The notes: generated by a model from the sequence alone, not told the origin. Positions 26,996 to 36,578 are shown, counted from the first letter of the stretch. The stretch is 64,000 bases of DNA from Beijerinckia mobilis (GCF_000745425.1 NZ_JQJH01000002.1:62001-126000), one strand, 5' to 3'. Numbers and translations are program-made.

Positions 26996-27181
26996 TTGAA
27001 AAGCTCCCGTATAATAGTTATGATTGGAAATGTTAATTTGTAGATTGCGTTGTAGGGCGAAGTAAATATTTGTTTTTTTAACAAAAAAAGTATTAATTCA
27101 ACAATTAAAGATACCCCGAATATTTTCTATTGTAAAGTTTGATGGGGCGGATAACAAAAATTAGGCAGGTAATGAATCGTG

Positions 27182-29404
27182 ATGCATCATTCAGGGCGAA
27201 TAACGCCGGAACTCGTCGCTGCGCATGGCCTGAAGCCCGACGAATATCAGCGGCTTCTCGCGCTTATCGGCCGCGAACCGAGCTTCACCGAGCTTGGCAT
27301 TTTCTCGGCCATGTGGAACGAGCATTGTTCCTACAAATCCTCACGCATCCATCTGCGCAAATTGCCGACCAAGGCGCCCTGGGTCATCCAGGGGCCGGGT
27401 GAAAATGCCGGCGTCATCGATATTGGCGACGGGCTCGCCTGCATCTTCAAGATGGAGAGCCACAACCATCCCTCCTATATCGAACCGCATCAGGGCGCGG
27501 CGACCGGGGTAGGCGGGATTTTACGCGATGTCTTCACCATGGGCGCGCGCCCCGTGGCGACGCTCGATCTGTTGCGCTTTGGTGCGCCGGACCATCCGCT
27601 GATGCGCCATCTGATCGCGGGTGTTGCGAGCGGCATCGGCTCCTATGGCAATAGTTTCGGTGTGCCGACCGTCGGCGGTTCGACCAAATTCGATCGCCGC
27701 TACAACGGCAATATTCTCGTCAATGCCATGGCCGTCGGTATCGCCCGGCGAGACGAGATTTTCTATGCCAAGGCGACCGGAATCGGCAATCCGATCGTCT
27801 ATCTCGGCTCCAAAACCGGCCGCGACGGCATTCATGGCGCGACCATGGCCTCGGCCGCTTTCGAGGCCGATGCGCAGGAAAAGCGCCCGACCGTGCAGGT
27901 CGGCGATCCTTTCGCCGAAAAGCTGTTGCTTGAAGCCTGTCTCGAACTGATGCGCACCGGCGCGGTCATTGCCATTCAGGATATGGGGGCTGCGGGTCTC
28001 ACGTCCTCGGCGGTGGAAATGGGCGCCAAGGGCAATCTCGGCATTGCACTCGATCTCGATGCCGTGCCCTGCCGCGAGCCCGGCATGAGCGCCTATGAAA
28101 TGCTTCTGTCCGAAAGCCAGGAGCGCATGCTCATGGTGCTGGCCCCCGACAAGGAGGCTGAGGCCGAGGCGATTTTCCGCAAATGGGGGCTCGATTTCGC
28201 GATCATCGGCAAGACCATCGCCGAGCCGCGTTTCGTCATCCGTCACCATGGCGAGGTGAAGGCCGATCTGCCGATCAAGGAACTGGGCGACGAGGCGCCG
28301 GTCTATGACCGTCCCTCGGTGCCGACACCGAAGGCCGCGCCACTCGCGCCCGAGACCGTGGCGGCGCCATTGCCGCATAACGAGGCCTTGCTGCGCCTTA
28401 TTGGTAGCGCCGATCTCGCCTCGAAACGCTGGATCACCGAGCAATATGATTCGCTCATCCTCGGCAATACGATCCAGGGGCCCGCGACACAGGATCCCGG
28501 CGGCGACGCGGCGCTGATCCGCCTCGGCGACGGGCCAAAGGGCCTGGCGCTCACCGCCGATGTCACGCAGCGTTATTGCGAGGCGGACCCTTATGAAGGC
28601 GGCAAGCAGGCGGTGGCGCTCGCCTGGCGCAATCTGACAGCGGTCGGGGCGACACCGCTTGCCGTCACCGATAATCTGAATTTCGGCAATCCTGAAAATC
28701 CGCATGTCATGGGTCAGTTCATCGGCTGTCTCGAAGGCATCGGTGAGGCTTGCCGGGCGCTCGATTTCCCGATCGTTTCCGGCAATGTCTCGCTTTACAA
28801 TGCGAGCGAGGGGCAGGACATTCCTCCGACCCCGGCCATCGGCGGCGTCGGTCTGCTCGAAGACGCGAGCCGCGGCGCGACCCTTGCCATCAAGCGGCCG
28901 GGTGACGCCATTCTCCTGTTTGGCGAGACACATGGCTGGCTCGGCGCGTCGGTCTATTTGCGGGATCTCTGCGGCCGCGAGGAAGGGGCTCCGCCTCCGG
29001 TCGATCTTGCGGTTGAACGGCGGCATGGCGATTTTCTGCGCGGGCTGATCGAAAACCGCGCCCTGACGGCGGTTCACACGCTGAGCGACGGTGGCCTTGC
29101 CTTGGGGCTCGCCAAAATGGCGCTCGCGGGTGGTATCGGCGCCCGCATCGAACTGCCGGAATCGCTGCCGGCCCATGCCTTTCTTTTCGGCGAAGATCAG
29201 GCGCGCTATCTGGCGACCGCCCTGCCGGAAAAGGCCGAAGCCATTCGCCTCGAGGCCGAGGCGCAGGGCATTCCCTGCCAATTGATCGGAACGACGGGGA
29301 GCTCCATATTGGCGTTCGGCGAGGTGGCGAGCGTCGGGCTCGACGCCTTGCGCGAGAGATTCGACTCCTTCCTGCCGGAGTTGATGGCGAAGCGAACTTT
29401 TTAA
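27182..29404 (+). CDS. purL: FGAM synthase large subunit
   Basis: PurL (740 residues) catalyses ATP-dependent amidation of FGAR to FGAM with PurQ and PurS. It is the small-type PurL, with an N-terminal [20 protein letters not shown], the [21 protein letters not shown] motif (near residue 98), and two related AIRS-like halves ([18 protein letters not shown] and [14 protein letters not shown]). The start is taken as ATG 27182, with GTG 27179 directly before it; the ribosome binding site is poor (AGGT about 12 bases away). Since an AT-rich insert separates it from purQ, it may depend on a new promoter inside the insert. Confidence 0.95.
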   Translation: MHHSGRITPELVAAHGLKPDEYQRLLALIGREPSFTELGIFSAMWNEHCSYKSSRIHLRKLPTKAPWVIQGPGENAGVIDIGDGLACIFKMESHNHPSYIEPHQGAATGVGGILRDVFTMGARPVATLDLLRFGAPDHPLMRHLIAGVASGIGSYGNSFGVPTVGGSTKFDRRYNGNILVNAMAVGIARRDEIFYAKATGIGNPIVYLGSKTGRDGIHGATMASAAFEADAQEKRPTVQVGDPFAEKLLLEACLELMRTGAVIAIQDMGAAGLTSSAVEMGAKGNLGIALDLDAVPCREPGMSAYEMLLSESQERMLMVLAPDKEAEAEAIFRKWGLDFAIIGKTIAEPRFVIRHHGEVKADLPIKELGDEAPVYDRPSVPTPKAAPLAPETVAAPLPHNEALLRLIGSADLASKRWITEQYDSLILGNTIQGPATQDPGGDAALIRLGDGPKGLALTADVTQRYCEADPYEGGKQAVALAWRNLTAVGATPLAVTDNLNFGNPENPHVMGQFIGCLEGIGEACRALDFPIVSGNVSLYNASEGQDIPPTPAIGGVGLLEDASRGATLAIKRPGDAILLFGETHGWLGASVYLRDLCGREEGAPPPVDLAVERRHGDFLRGLIENRALTAVHTLSDGGLALGLAKMALAGGIGARIELPESLPAHAFLFGEDQARYLATALPEKAEAIRLEAEAQGIPCQLIGTTGSSILAFGEVASVGLDALRERFDSFLPELMAKRTF

Positions 29405-29759
29405 AGTTTGCCGATACTTTTAGATTTCAGCCGTGGCCCCGGCCTGATGATCCAAAAGTCGAAGCCGGGCCGAAAACGGAGGCGGGACGTTTCAATTTGC
29501 CCGCTTCTTGCATATATGCGATTCTAAAAGCCGGAGAGGGTTTCGAGAGGCGGAGGTCGCTTTTCGAAGTCCGCTTTCGAACGATTGGTGCCGCGACTGG
29601 CGGGTGGCGGCTCTCACGCCGAGCCTCATTGATTATACTCACGCGTGATCGATGAGACAGGGATGAACTGTTCGCTGATCGTCAGCATCGTATCGACAAA
29701 CCAGCATTCCGGCCGGTTCGGTCGAGCGGAAAAGCAAAGCCTGCGAGGTCATTTCCATC
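29405..29759. other. Spacer purL-bolA
   Basis: No gene or mosaic repeat is recognised. There is a GC-rich imperfect inverted repeat (about 29432-29471, GCCCCGGC ... GCCGGGCC) just after purL, which could act as a weak terminator. Confidence 0.35.
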
Positions 29760-29993
29760 ATGCCCATGGAACAATCTGAAATCGAACGCCTCATCAAGGA
29801 AGGAATTCCGGACGCCAAAATCCAGATCACCGATCTGGCCGGCGACAAGGATCATTACGCCGCGATCGTGATTTCCTCGGAATTCACCGGCAAGACCAAG
29901 CTGCAGCAGCATCAGATCGTCTACAAGGCGCTTGGTGGCAATATGGGTGGCCAGCTGCATGCCTTGCAGCTCACCACCTATGCGCCGAAATAG
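29760..29993 (+). CDS. bolA: BolA-family protein
   Basis: BolA proteins bind monothiol glutaredoxins through shared iron-sulphur clusters and take part in iron homeostasis. The protein of 77 residues has the class II helix-turn-helix-like fold with the motif GGQLHALQL and the conserved KLQQHQIVYKAL. The start MPMEQSEIERLI is normal for rhizobia; the second Met is six bases on. grxD follows downstream, the expected partner, but a mosaic repeat has been placed between the two. Confidence 0.92.
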   Translation: MPMEQSEIERLIKEGIPDAKIQITDLAGDKDHYAAIVISSEFTGKTKLQQHQIVYKALGGNMGGQLHALQLTTYAPK

Positions 29994-30046
29994 GCATGAG
30001 AGCCTTTCCGGTCTAGCCGGAATGTTGCACGCGAAAATCAGAGCCT

Positions 30047-30149
30047 AAAGCATTTCGGATATATCCAGAAATGCTTCACTCAAGAAAGTAAAGCATTTTC
30101 AAAGGCACGAAATCGCAGAGCGATTCAACGTAAAGGGAAAATGCTTTAG
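30047..30149 (+). repeat. Mosaic two-palindrome intergenic repeat, copy 3
   Basis: A full copy: AAGCATTTCGGATATATCC..., spacer TCACTCAAGAAAGTAAAG, then the long palindrome AGCATTTTC ... GAAAATGCTTTAG with GAAATCGCAGAGCGATTC at its centre. It lies between bolA and grxD. Confidence 0.92.
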
Positions 30150-30258
30150 CGGCGTTTCAGAGCCGCGCTCATCGATTCAATCGCCTGGTGCGTCGCCAGT
30201 TCGTTCTGTCTTCCACGCATCGGGTGATCTCTCAAAATCTTCTTCAGAAAGGACCGCC

Positions 30259-30600
30259 ATGTCTGCCGTTTCCGATCTCATCAAGTCCATCGTCGACAAG
30301 AACGACGTCGTCCTCTTCATGAAGGGCACGCCGAATTTCCCGCAATGCGGCTTTTCCGGCCAGCTCGTCCAGATTCTCGGCTATATGGACGTCAACTACG
30401 AACATGTGAACTGCCTCGAGAACGACGAGATCCGTCAGGGCATCAAGGATTTCTCCAGCTGGCCGACGATTCCCCAGCTCTATGTCAAGGGCGAATTCAT
30501 CGGCGGCTGCGACATCACCCGCGAAATGTTCCAGTCGGGCGAACTCGCCCAGCTCCTCGCCAGCAAGGGCATCGACTGCAAGCAGCCGACCAAGGCTTGA
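30259..30600 (+). CDS. grxD: Monothiol glutaredoxin
   Basis: GrxD binds and delivers [2Fe-2S] clusters, often with BolA. The protein of 113 residues carries the monothiol active site CGFS at Cys30, the glutathione-binding [16 protein letters not shown] and the GGCDI motif. AAAGGA precedes the ATG. A strong terminator follows 50 bases after the stop. Confidence 0.96.
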   Translation: MSAVSDLIKSIVDKNDVVLFMKGTPNFPQCGFSGQLVQILGYMDVNYEHVNCLENDEIRQGIKDFSSWPTIPQLYVKGEFIGGCDITREMFQSGELAQLLASKGIDCKQPTKA

Positions 30601-30653
30601 TCGCTCTGGCCTCGGCTCGGGGCCTGCATATTCTTCGCGCATCAGCTCTCGTC

Positions 30654-30682
30654 AGGGCTCCGGATTGGCCGGAGCCCTTTTT
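30654..30682 (+). terminator. Rho-independent terminator after grxD
   Basis: A 10-bp perfect stem AGGGCTCCGG/CCGGAGCCCT with a 5-base loop is followed by five Ts. Confidence 0.92.
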
Positions 30683-30807
30683 GTTCCGCTCTCTTGCGCT
30701 TTGGCGCTTGCCGTGCAGAAATCGCGTGTCAATTTTCGCGTTCCGGGATAAGCCTGCTCCTCCGGGCCTTTGTCCCAAGGGTTGCGTTCTCCTTCCGTAT
30801 CGATTGC

Positions 30808-31815
30808 ATGGCTCCTTCCCCTAATTCCCTCACCCAGAATGTCGTTCTCGGCGAAATCGGCGAAGCGCTCGTCGATGCTTTCTTCGTCGGTCCCCTGATC
30901 GCCTTCGTCCTCAATGAGGGACAGATCCTGTTGCGCGATGATGCGCAGACGCGGCGCATTGATGCACATCCGGGCGCCGGCATTCTCGCCGCCCGCCGTA
31001 TCGGCAAGGTCATTCTCACCGGAGGCGACGATGGGCGGGTGGTGCGCACCACGACGGCCGGTGTGACGGAGGAAATTTCGGCGCATAAGGGCCGATGGAT
31101 CGATGCTCTGACCGGGCGCGAGGATGGCGCCTTTGCCTGGTCGACCGGCAAGACAGTCTATTGCCGGGATGCGAAAGGCGCCGTCAAAACCGTGGATGCG
31201 CCCTCGACCGTGCGCGGTCTGGCTTTCGCGCCGAAGGGCTACAGGCTCGCCATGGCGCATTACAATGGCGCGAGCCTGTGGTTTCCCAATACGGCGGCGG
31301 AGCCCGAACGCTGCGAATGGAAAGGCTCGCATCTCGACATCAGCTTCTCGCCCGATGGCCGTTTTCTCATCACCACCATGCAGGAAAACGATCTGCATGG
31401 CTGGCGTCTGAGCGACAAGGGCAATATGCGCATGAGCGGCTATCCTTCGAAGGTGCGCTCGCTCTCCTGGTCGCATGATGGCCAATGGCTCGCCACCTCC
31501 GGCGCCAATGCCTGCGTCGTCTGGCCGTTCAAGGACAAGGACGGGCCGATGAACAAGGCCCCGCAGGAATGCGGGGCGCGCAACGCCAATGTCTCGCGCG
31601 TTGCCTTTCATCCGCGCGATCCGATCGTCGCCATCGGCTATGAAGATGGTTGGGTCCTGCTAGTGCGTCTGGCCGACGGGGCGGAAATCGTCGTGCATGC
31701 GGTGCGCGATGGCGCTGAATCGGCGGTCACCGCGCTCACCTGGGACGACGCCGGGCAAAGATTGCTGTTCGGCCTGGAGAATGGCGTGACGGGGCTGCTC
31801 AATCTGCCGGCGTGA
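30808..31815 (+). CDS. WD40 repeat protein
   Basis: The 335-residue protein is made almost entirely of beta-propeller repeats; several blades show the pattern of SFSPDGRFLITTMQENDLHGW and SLSWSHDGQWLATSGANACVVW. No signal peptide is seen, so it is probably cytoplasmic and used for protein contacts. The start at 30808 (MAPSPNSLTQNVVLGEIGEA) is preferred over an in-frame start 38 codons upstream that runs over the grxD terminator region. It converges on the small zincin gene with 38 bases between. Function is unknown; genes of this kind are conserved at this place in rhizobia. Confidence 0.8.
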   Translation: MAPSPNSLTQNVVLGEIGEALVDAFFVGPLIAFVLNEGQILLRDDAQTRRIDAHPGAGILAARRIGKVILTGGDDGRVVRTTTAGVTEEISAHKGRWIDALTGREDGAFAWSTGKTVYCRDAKGAVKTVDAPSTVRGLAFAPKGYRLAMAHYNGASLWFPNTAAEPERCEWKGSHLDISFSPDGRFLITTMQENDLHGWRLSDKGNMRMSGYPSKVRSLSWSHDGQWLATSGANACVVWPFKDKDGPMNKAPQECGARNANVSRVAFHPRDPIVAIGYEDGWVLLVRLADGAEIVVHAVRDGAESAVTALTWDDAGQRLLFGLENGVTGLLNLPA

Positions 31816-31853
31816 TGGGGCGTGCGAGATGGGGCGTGAATGGAAATGCCTAC

Positions 31854-32267
31854 TCACGCCTCGTTCTCGATCCGCTCCATATCCGCATCCGACAGGCCGA
31901 AATGGTGGCCGATCTCATGCACCAGCACATGGGTGACGAGCGCGCCGAGCGAATCCTCGTGATCGGCCCAATAGTCGAGCAGCGGGCGGCGATAGAGAAA
32001 GATCAGATTGGGCATCTGCCCGGTCATGGCACGTTGCCCGTGCTGGGCGAGGCCGAGGCCGGTAAAGAGGCCGAGAAGATCGAATTCGCTTTCGCAGCCC
32101 ATGGCGTCGAGCGTTTCCTCATCGGGGAAATCCTCGACCCGGACGACGATATCGGTGCAAAGGCTGCGAAAAGTCTCCGGCAGAGAGGCGAAGGCCGCAT
32201 CCGCAAGGCGCTCGATATCGGCGAGGCTTGGCGCGCGTAAAGCGCTCCAGTTGATGGCGTCGGACAT
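31854..32267 (-). CDS. Small zinc metallopeptidase-like protein (zincin_1 / DUF1025)
   Basis: The protein of 137 residues ends in HEIGHHFGLSD (residues 117-127), the HExxH zinc site with a nearby aspartate expected of the PF06262 family of minimal zincins. The middle NLIFLYRRPLLDYW stretch is also characteristic. The substrate is unknown. It lies 17 bases downstream of the XRE regulator and may belong to the mltA-smr-xre transcription unit. Confidence 0.88.
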   Translation of the reverse strand: MSDAINWSALRAPSLADIERLADAAFASLPETFRSLCTDIVVRVEDFPDEETLDAMGCESEFDLLGLFTGLGLAQHGQRAMTGQMPNLIFLYRRPLLDYWADHEDSLGALVTHVLVHEIGHHFGLSDADMERIENEA

Positions 32268-32284
32268 TCTTCCTCCGGATCGAT

Positions 32285-32644
32285 CTATCCGCCTTCACGC
32301 GGCAGTCGCTCGAGCAGGGCTGCGAGCTGGTCCTCATCGAGCCGGGACACCTGCCGCGCGAGGCGGTTGGCGAGTTCGGTCGCGCGGGGACTGAGGCCCG
32401 CCGTATCGATGACGACGCGTGGATTCGAGAGCTGGGCGAGACGCATCAATTCTTCGGCTTCGTCCCAGATGATGTTGAAGAAAGCAATTGTGCGCTGGAC
32501 GAAAATATAGGTCGGCTGTCCGCGCTTGCCGTGTTCCAGCGCCGAGAGATAGGCGGGCGAGACGTCGAGCGCCGCCGCCATGGCTTTCAGGCTCATGTTG
32601 CGCGCCGCCCGCAATTCCCGCAATTTCTCGCCGAAAGGGGTCAT
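32285..32644 (-). CDS. XRE-family helix-turn-helix regulator
   Basis: The protein of 119 residues has an N-terminal Cro/C1-type helix-turn-helix (residues 5-60, LRELRAARNMSLKAMAAALD, VSPAYLSALEHGKRG) and a C-terminal helical region that may form dimers. The ATG overlaps the stop of smr in ATGA, so translation is coupled. The targets are unknown. Confidence 0.9.
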   Translation of the reverse strand: MTPFGEKLRELRAARNMSLKAMAAALDVSPAYLSALEHGKRGQPTYIFVQRTIAFFNIIWDEAEELMRLAQLSNPRVVIDTAGLSPRATELANRLARQVSRLDEDQLAALLERLPREGG

Positions 32645-33258
32645 CGCGGGCCATCCTTTCTGTTTGGTCGCACTGGCCGGTCGAGACGGCGCAAGCGGAT
32701 ATAGAGCGCGCCGCCGCCGCCATGATGGCGTCCCGCCGCCTCGAAACCGACGACCAGCGCACGCAATTCAGGCCCGCTAAGCCAGAGCGGAACGCTGCGC
32801 CTGAGCACCCCGGTTTCCCGGTCCAGATCAATCCCTTTATTTTCGCTCTTGTTTTCGCCTTTGCCGGTAACGACGAGGACGAGCCGCACGCCATCCTGCT
32901 GCGCCGTGACGAGAAAACGGCGCAGGGCGGCGAAAGCCTGTTGCTGGAACAGGCCGTGCAGGTCGAGAGAGCGTTCCGGTGCGAGCTTGCCGCGCGACAA
33001 TTTCTGCCGCGTCTTCGGATCGAGCGATGCGGGAGCCGGCAGGGGAGGTTTTCGCCGAGTCTCCTGCTTTGGCGGGGCAGGTGCGGCAGGCGGTTCCGGT
33101 TTCGGCTTCTCGGATTCGTCCGGATCTTCCTGCTTGCGCAGCAGGGCGGGCAGGCTCGATTCCGGCAGCGGGACGACCGAGCGGGCGACGTGATGCCACA
33201 GCGAGATTTCCTCGTCGGTCAGGGCCCGGTGGCGGCGCCGGGGCGGATCCTTCTTCAT
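32641..33258 (-). CDS. Smr-domain protein
   Basis: The protein of 205 residues starts MKKDPPRRRHRALTDEEISL, has a proline/lysine-rich linker (about residues 45-85), and a C-terminal Smr domain with LDLHGLFQQQAFAALRRFL, the VVTGKGENK segment and HGGGGALYIRLRR. Smr domains nick DNA or RNA in some relatives (MutS2, SmrA). Its start overlaps the mltA stop in ATGA, and its own stop overlaps the xre start in the same way. Confidence 0.9.
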   Translation of the reverse strand: MKKDPPRRRHRALTDEEISLWHHVARSVVPLPESSLPALLRKQEDPDESEKPKPEPPAAPAPPKQETRRKPPLPAPASLDPKTRQKLSRGKLAPERSLDLHGLFQQQAFAALRRFLVTAQQDGVRLVLVVTGKGENKSENKGIDLDRETGVLRRSVPLWLSGPELRALVVGFEAAGRHHGGGGALYIRLRRLDRPVRPNRKDGPR

Positions 33259-34673
33259 GGCTCGATCTCTTCGCCATGCGGCCACAGCACAATGAAATGG
33301 CCAGAATGGCGGAGCCGTCCCGCGAGGTCTCCGGCCGCTGCGCCCGATCCCATGAACAGATCGGCGCGTGCCGGTCCGATGATGGCTGATCCCGTATCCT
33401 CGGCGATCATCAGCCGTCGGAAGGGCGTCGGCGGCGGATCGGCACCGAGAGAAGCATCCCAGGGAAACTCCGCATCGACCCAGATCGGTGTGCCATAGGG
33501 CCACAAGGATCGGTCGATGGCGATCGAGCGCAAGGGTGTGAGCGACAGGCCAGCGCCGCCAATCGGTCCTTCTCGCGTGGCGGGCTCCAAAGTATTTTCC
33601 GATGGCAATCCCGTTTCTGTGAAAATGCCCTGGTTGTCTTGAGTGGAGCGTTTCCCGATCAATCCGAAACGCTCGAGCCGAAAGAAAATATAGGATGGAT
33701 TTTCATGGAGCAGAGCGAGGCCGGCTTCGCCCGGCTTTTGCCCATGCGCCCGAATCCAGCCTTTCAATGCGGAAAGAGACATGGCTTCCGGCGCGATATC
33801 CCCGCGTTCGATCAGAATGCGTCCGATCGACCGGTAGGGACGCCCGTTGCGACCGGCGTAGACGAGCCGCGCCGCCGAGCCATCAGGCAATTCCAATCGC
33901 GCCGAGCCCTGCACATGGATCAGAAAGGCTTCCGCCTCATCGCGAACATAGGCCACGGGGACTGCATGATTTGCCAGCGCGCCCTTGGCGATGGCGGCGC
34001 GGTCGGGATAGGGTTCGAAAGTGCCATTTCCCGTCGCGCGGCGTGCGGCGAAACCGGAAGGGTGATCATGCGGCAGGGCGATGAGATCGTCCGGACGTCC
34101 GAGGATAGCCGCCGGAAAATCCGGGCTTGGTGTCAGCGAGGCCGCGACCACCGGCTCGTAATAGCCGGTGAAGAAGCCGCTATTGGCTTCGGAACCTCCA
34201 CGTGGAAGAATGAGAAACGGTCGAAAATGATCAGTGAAAAAGGCGCGGGCGCCGTGCGGATCAGCCGCTACGTCGAGCGATGCCGCCTTGAGAAAGAGAT
34301 CCTGCAAGCTGCGCGGTGCGGATCTCGCGGGCCGCAATGGCGCAAGAGCATTCAGAGCCGCTTTGGCATGAGTGACGAAGACGCGAAAGGCAACGCTGAA
34401 ATCGTCGTCATCGAAGCCGGGTAAGGCGGAAAAAGATAGTTCCCGCGCGGTGAAGGCGGGAGCAAAAGCTTCGTCCATCGGACGTGACGCCGGATTGGGC
34501 GAAGCGGCCATCATGCTGCAATCTGCGCCATGGTTGAGAGAGGCTAGGAGCCCGCCGCGTTGGCTCTTAGAGCCAGCGGCGGATGCGAAGGGCGAGGCAA
34601 GGGAATTAAGGCAAGCAAGAGCCTGATCGGCGGGAAAGCGGAGGCGACGGGGCGCCCCTACCCTTCCGTTCAT
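33255..34673 (-). CDS. mltA: Membrane-bound lytic transglycosylase A family
   Basis: MltA-type enzymes cleave peptidoglycan with a double-psi beta-barrel. The protein has the family features FFTGYYEPVVAASL, FLIHVQGSARLELPDG, the ALLHENPSYIFFR motif and the C-terminal 3D domain with MIAEDTGSAIIGPARADLFMG, where two aspartates are catalytic. The start at 34673 shares one base with the stop of the upstream Tim44-like gene (TGATG), but it gives a 65-residue N-terminus without a clear signal peptide; a start at 34514 or 34478 is possible. A peptidoglycan enzyme without an obvious export signal is odd. Confidence 0.87.
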   Translation of the reverse strand: MNGRVGAPRRLRFPADQALACLNSLASPFASAAGSKSQRGGLLASLNHGADCSMMAASPNPASRPMDEAFAPAFTARELSFSALPGFDDDDFSVAFRVFVTHAKAALNALAPLRPARSAPRSLQDLFLKAASLDVAADPHGARAFFTDHFRPFLILPRGGSEANSGFFTGYYEPVVAASLTPSPDFPAAILGRPDDLIALPHDHPSGFAARRATGNGTFEPYPDRAAIAKGALANHAVPVAYVRDEAEAFLIHVQGSARLELPDGSAARLVYAGRNGRPYRSIGRILIERGDIAPEAMSLSALKGWIRAHGQKPGEAGLALLHENPSYIFFRLERFGLIGKRSTQDNQGIFTETGLPSENTLEPATREGPIGGAGLSLTPLRSIAIDRSLWPYGTPIWVDAEFPWDASLGADPPPTPFRRLMIAEDTGSAIIGPARADLFMGSGAAAGDLAGRLRHSGHFIVLWPHGEEIEP

Positions 34674-35446
34674 CAGTCTTCGCTTTTCGTCGCGGCCAGT
34701 TTCCAGTTCGGATCCCGCGCGTCGACTGGCCGCTCGAAGGTCCAGAGTTCGTGGGCATCCACGACATGATCCGGTGAGCCATCGACCACATTGCCCTGCG
34801 CGTCACGCGTCACTTTGATCATCTTGGCCTCGTAACGCAAGGTGATCTCGGCATGATTCTCGACGAGCGCGGCCTCCGTGATCTTCGCCGAATCGAGCGA
34901 GACGAAGGTGAAATCGATTGTCCGTCCGTGTTTTTCCCGCTCGGTAATGGCCCCGTTGAACCCGGCGAAGACGTCTGGCGTCAGCAATGGGGCGAGAACG
35001 TCGCGCTGTCCTTTCGCGAAAGCATTGACGATCATCTCGTAAGCGGCGCGTGCGCCTTCGATGAAGGCGCGGGGCTCGAAAGCCGGATCGGCGGCAGCGA
35101 TCGCATCAAGGCCGGGGGCAGCGGCCGCGCCAGGCGCGATAAAGGCGCTCCAGTCGCGCGGGGCGTTGCTTGCCCCTTCATTCTCCCTCTGGTCCGGTGC
35201 GCTGCCATTGGCCGGCGCTGAGCGGCGGCGGAAGGCGGTGGAATCGCTTGACTGGCCATTGCCAGCCGGCGCATCCGATCGAGGTTTTTGGGAATAGCCT
35301 GCCGACCAGCGTCCAGGCATGGCCGGCCCGCCGCCCGGTCGTTCATTATCATTACGCGTGCCGAGAACGGAGCGCAGCTTCCAGATCAGAAAAGCCGCGA
35401 GCAGGGCGAAAATGACGATCGACATATCGAAGGGTTGTTCATTCAT
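34673..35446 (-). CDS. Membrane-anchored Tim44-like domain protein
   Basis: The protein of 257 residues has one N-terminal membrane helix (DMSIVIFALLAAFLIWKLRS), a disordered Gly/Arg/Ser linker, and a C-terminal Tim44/TimA-like domain (from about residue 115, AFIEGARAAYEMIVNAFAKG). The start MNEQPFDMS at 35446 is chosen because the preceding in-frame 62 codons run into the mosaic repeat side of the spacer. It is the first gene of the four-gene operon with mltA, smr and xre. Rhizobia keep this arrangement next to fxsA. Confidence 0.87.
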   Translation of the reverse strand: MNEQPFDMSIVIFALLAAFLIWKLRSVLGTRNDNERPGGGPAMPGRWSAGYSQKPRSDAPAGNGQSSDSTAFRRRSAPANGSAPDQRENEGASNAPRDWSAFIAPGAAAAPGLDAIAAADPAFEPRAFIEGARAAYEMIVNAFAKGQRDVLAPLLTPDVFAGFNGAITEREKHGRTIDFTFVSLDSAKITEAALVENHAEITLRYEAKMIKVTRDAQGNVVDGSPDHVVDAHELWTFERPVDARDPNWKLAATKSED

Positions 35447-35715
35447 CATCAAGGGGTCCAAAACCCTGAGGGGAGCCGTTCGCTGCCGGCGGGTCGATCC
35501 GGCGTGCCGTGCGAGCGGCTTCATCACAAAATTCCGCGCGAGTGGCTTCATAAAACCGATATAGACATTTTTGCACCCCCCCAGCGGGACCTTCTGCGAT
35601 GGAAAGCCTGATCCCGTCCGGCGGTTCGGCAAAGCGGCATATTGCGCGCGGGCGTCTGGCCGATCATATAGGAATTCAATCGCTGTTTGGCGGGAAGCGA
35701 CGATTTTCCGGCCCG

Positions 35716-35812
35716 AAGCATTTTCATCGGCCTGGAATTGCCTTGCGATTTCAGGCCGATGAAAATGCTCTTGTTCTTGAGTGGAGCGTTTTGGATATAT
35801 CCAAACGCTCTA
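35716..35812 (-). repeat. Mosaic two-palindrome intergenic repeat, copy 4 (reverse)
   Basis: A full copy in reverse orientation. The long palindrome GAAGCATTTTCATCGGCCTG ... CAGGCCGATGAAAATGC comes first, then CTTGAGTGGAGCG, then the short palindrome around TTGGATATATCCAA. The long arm here is unusually perfect. It lies in the spacer between the divergent Tim44-like gene and fxsA; the remainder (35447-35715) shows no gene. Confidence 0.9.
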
Positions 35813-35844
35813 AGCGGTAAATCCTGATGCGGATCTCCTGAGCT

Positions 35845-36276
35845 ATGCCTTTCAATCCTTTGTTCCTGTTCCTCGCCCTCTGGCTCGGCAGCGAAATCCT
35901 GGTGTTTCTGCTGGTGGTCTATGTCGCAGGCCTGAGCGGCGCCATTCTGTTCGGCCTGTTGACGAGCCTCGTGGGTTTCGTGGTGCTGCGGCGTCTCGGC
36001 ATGACGGCAAGCATGGGTTTTCAGGAAGGCATGCGCGCGCGCGAATCCCTGTCTCGCGAGGCTTTGTTCGACGGCTCGCTCGCGGCGCTTGGCTCGCTGC
36101 TCATGATTCTGCCGGGCTTCGTCTCCGATCTCGTCGGCCTCGCCCTGATTGCACCGACCATCCGCACCTTCGTCACGGAGCGGCTGCAATTCGGCAAGTT
36201 CGGCAATAAGCGCGGTTCGCGGGAGAATCCACCGACGATCGAATTGTCTCCGGACGAATGGACGCGAAAGGAGTAA
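35845..36276 (+). CDS. fxsA: FxsA family membrane protein
   Basis: The protein of 143 residues has three to four membrane helices (FLFLALWLGSEILVFLLVVY, GAILFGLLTSLVGFVVLRRL, GSLLMILPGFVSDLVGLALI) and the FxsA pattern with the LPGFVSDLVGLAL motif, followed by a charged tail. In E. coli the protein affects phage T7 exclusion by F plasmid. Its normal role is unknown. Confidence 0.9.
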   Translation: MPFNPLFLFLALWLGSEILVFLLVVYVAGLSGAILFGLLTSLVGFVVLRRLGMTASMGFQEGMRARESLSREALFDGSLAALGSLLMILPGFVSDLVGLALIAPTIRTFVTERLQFGKFGNKRGSRENPPTIELSPDEWTRKE

Positions 36277-36315
36277 TTGGTTGAAATGCTCGGGACACCG
36301 ATGTGGCCCGACGAC

Positions 36316-36365
36316 CTAGAGTATTTTCGAGTGGAGCGGTTCGGAAACATCCGAACACGCCCTAA
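36316..36365 (-). repeat. Mosaic repeat, partial copy (short palindrome side, reverse)
   Basis: CTAGAGTATTTTC is joined directly to GAGTGGAGCGGTTCGGAAAC and ATCCGAACACGCC. The inside of the long palindrome is missing, suggesting a deletion between its ends. Confidence 0.8.
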
Positions 36366-36414
36366 GTGGCGTATGATCCCATCGTTGTTTAAGGATCAGT
36401 GATCGTTGGGGCGA

Positions 36415-36578
36415 TCATCCGACGCAGACCACTCGAAGGACGAGATATTTTTCCATCGGATCGAAATCCCGATCGGCATGCAAGAGCCGATGGTTACCTT
36501 CGATACAGAACGTTCCGATGATCATGTCGATTGTCTTGCGGACAGTGATGCCGCGATCGCGCACCCATCTAATAATTT

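Noticed and set aside
27521-29281. A 586-codon open frame on the minus strand opposite purL
   Set aside because: It is an antisense shadow of a well-supported gene in high-GC DNA; its translation is low in typical motifs and rich in Arg/Gly/His.
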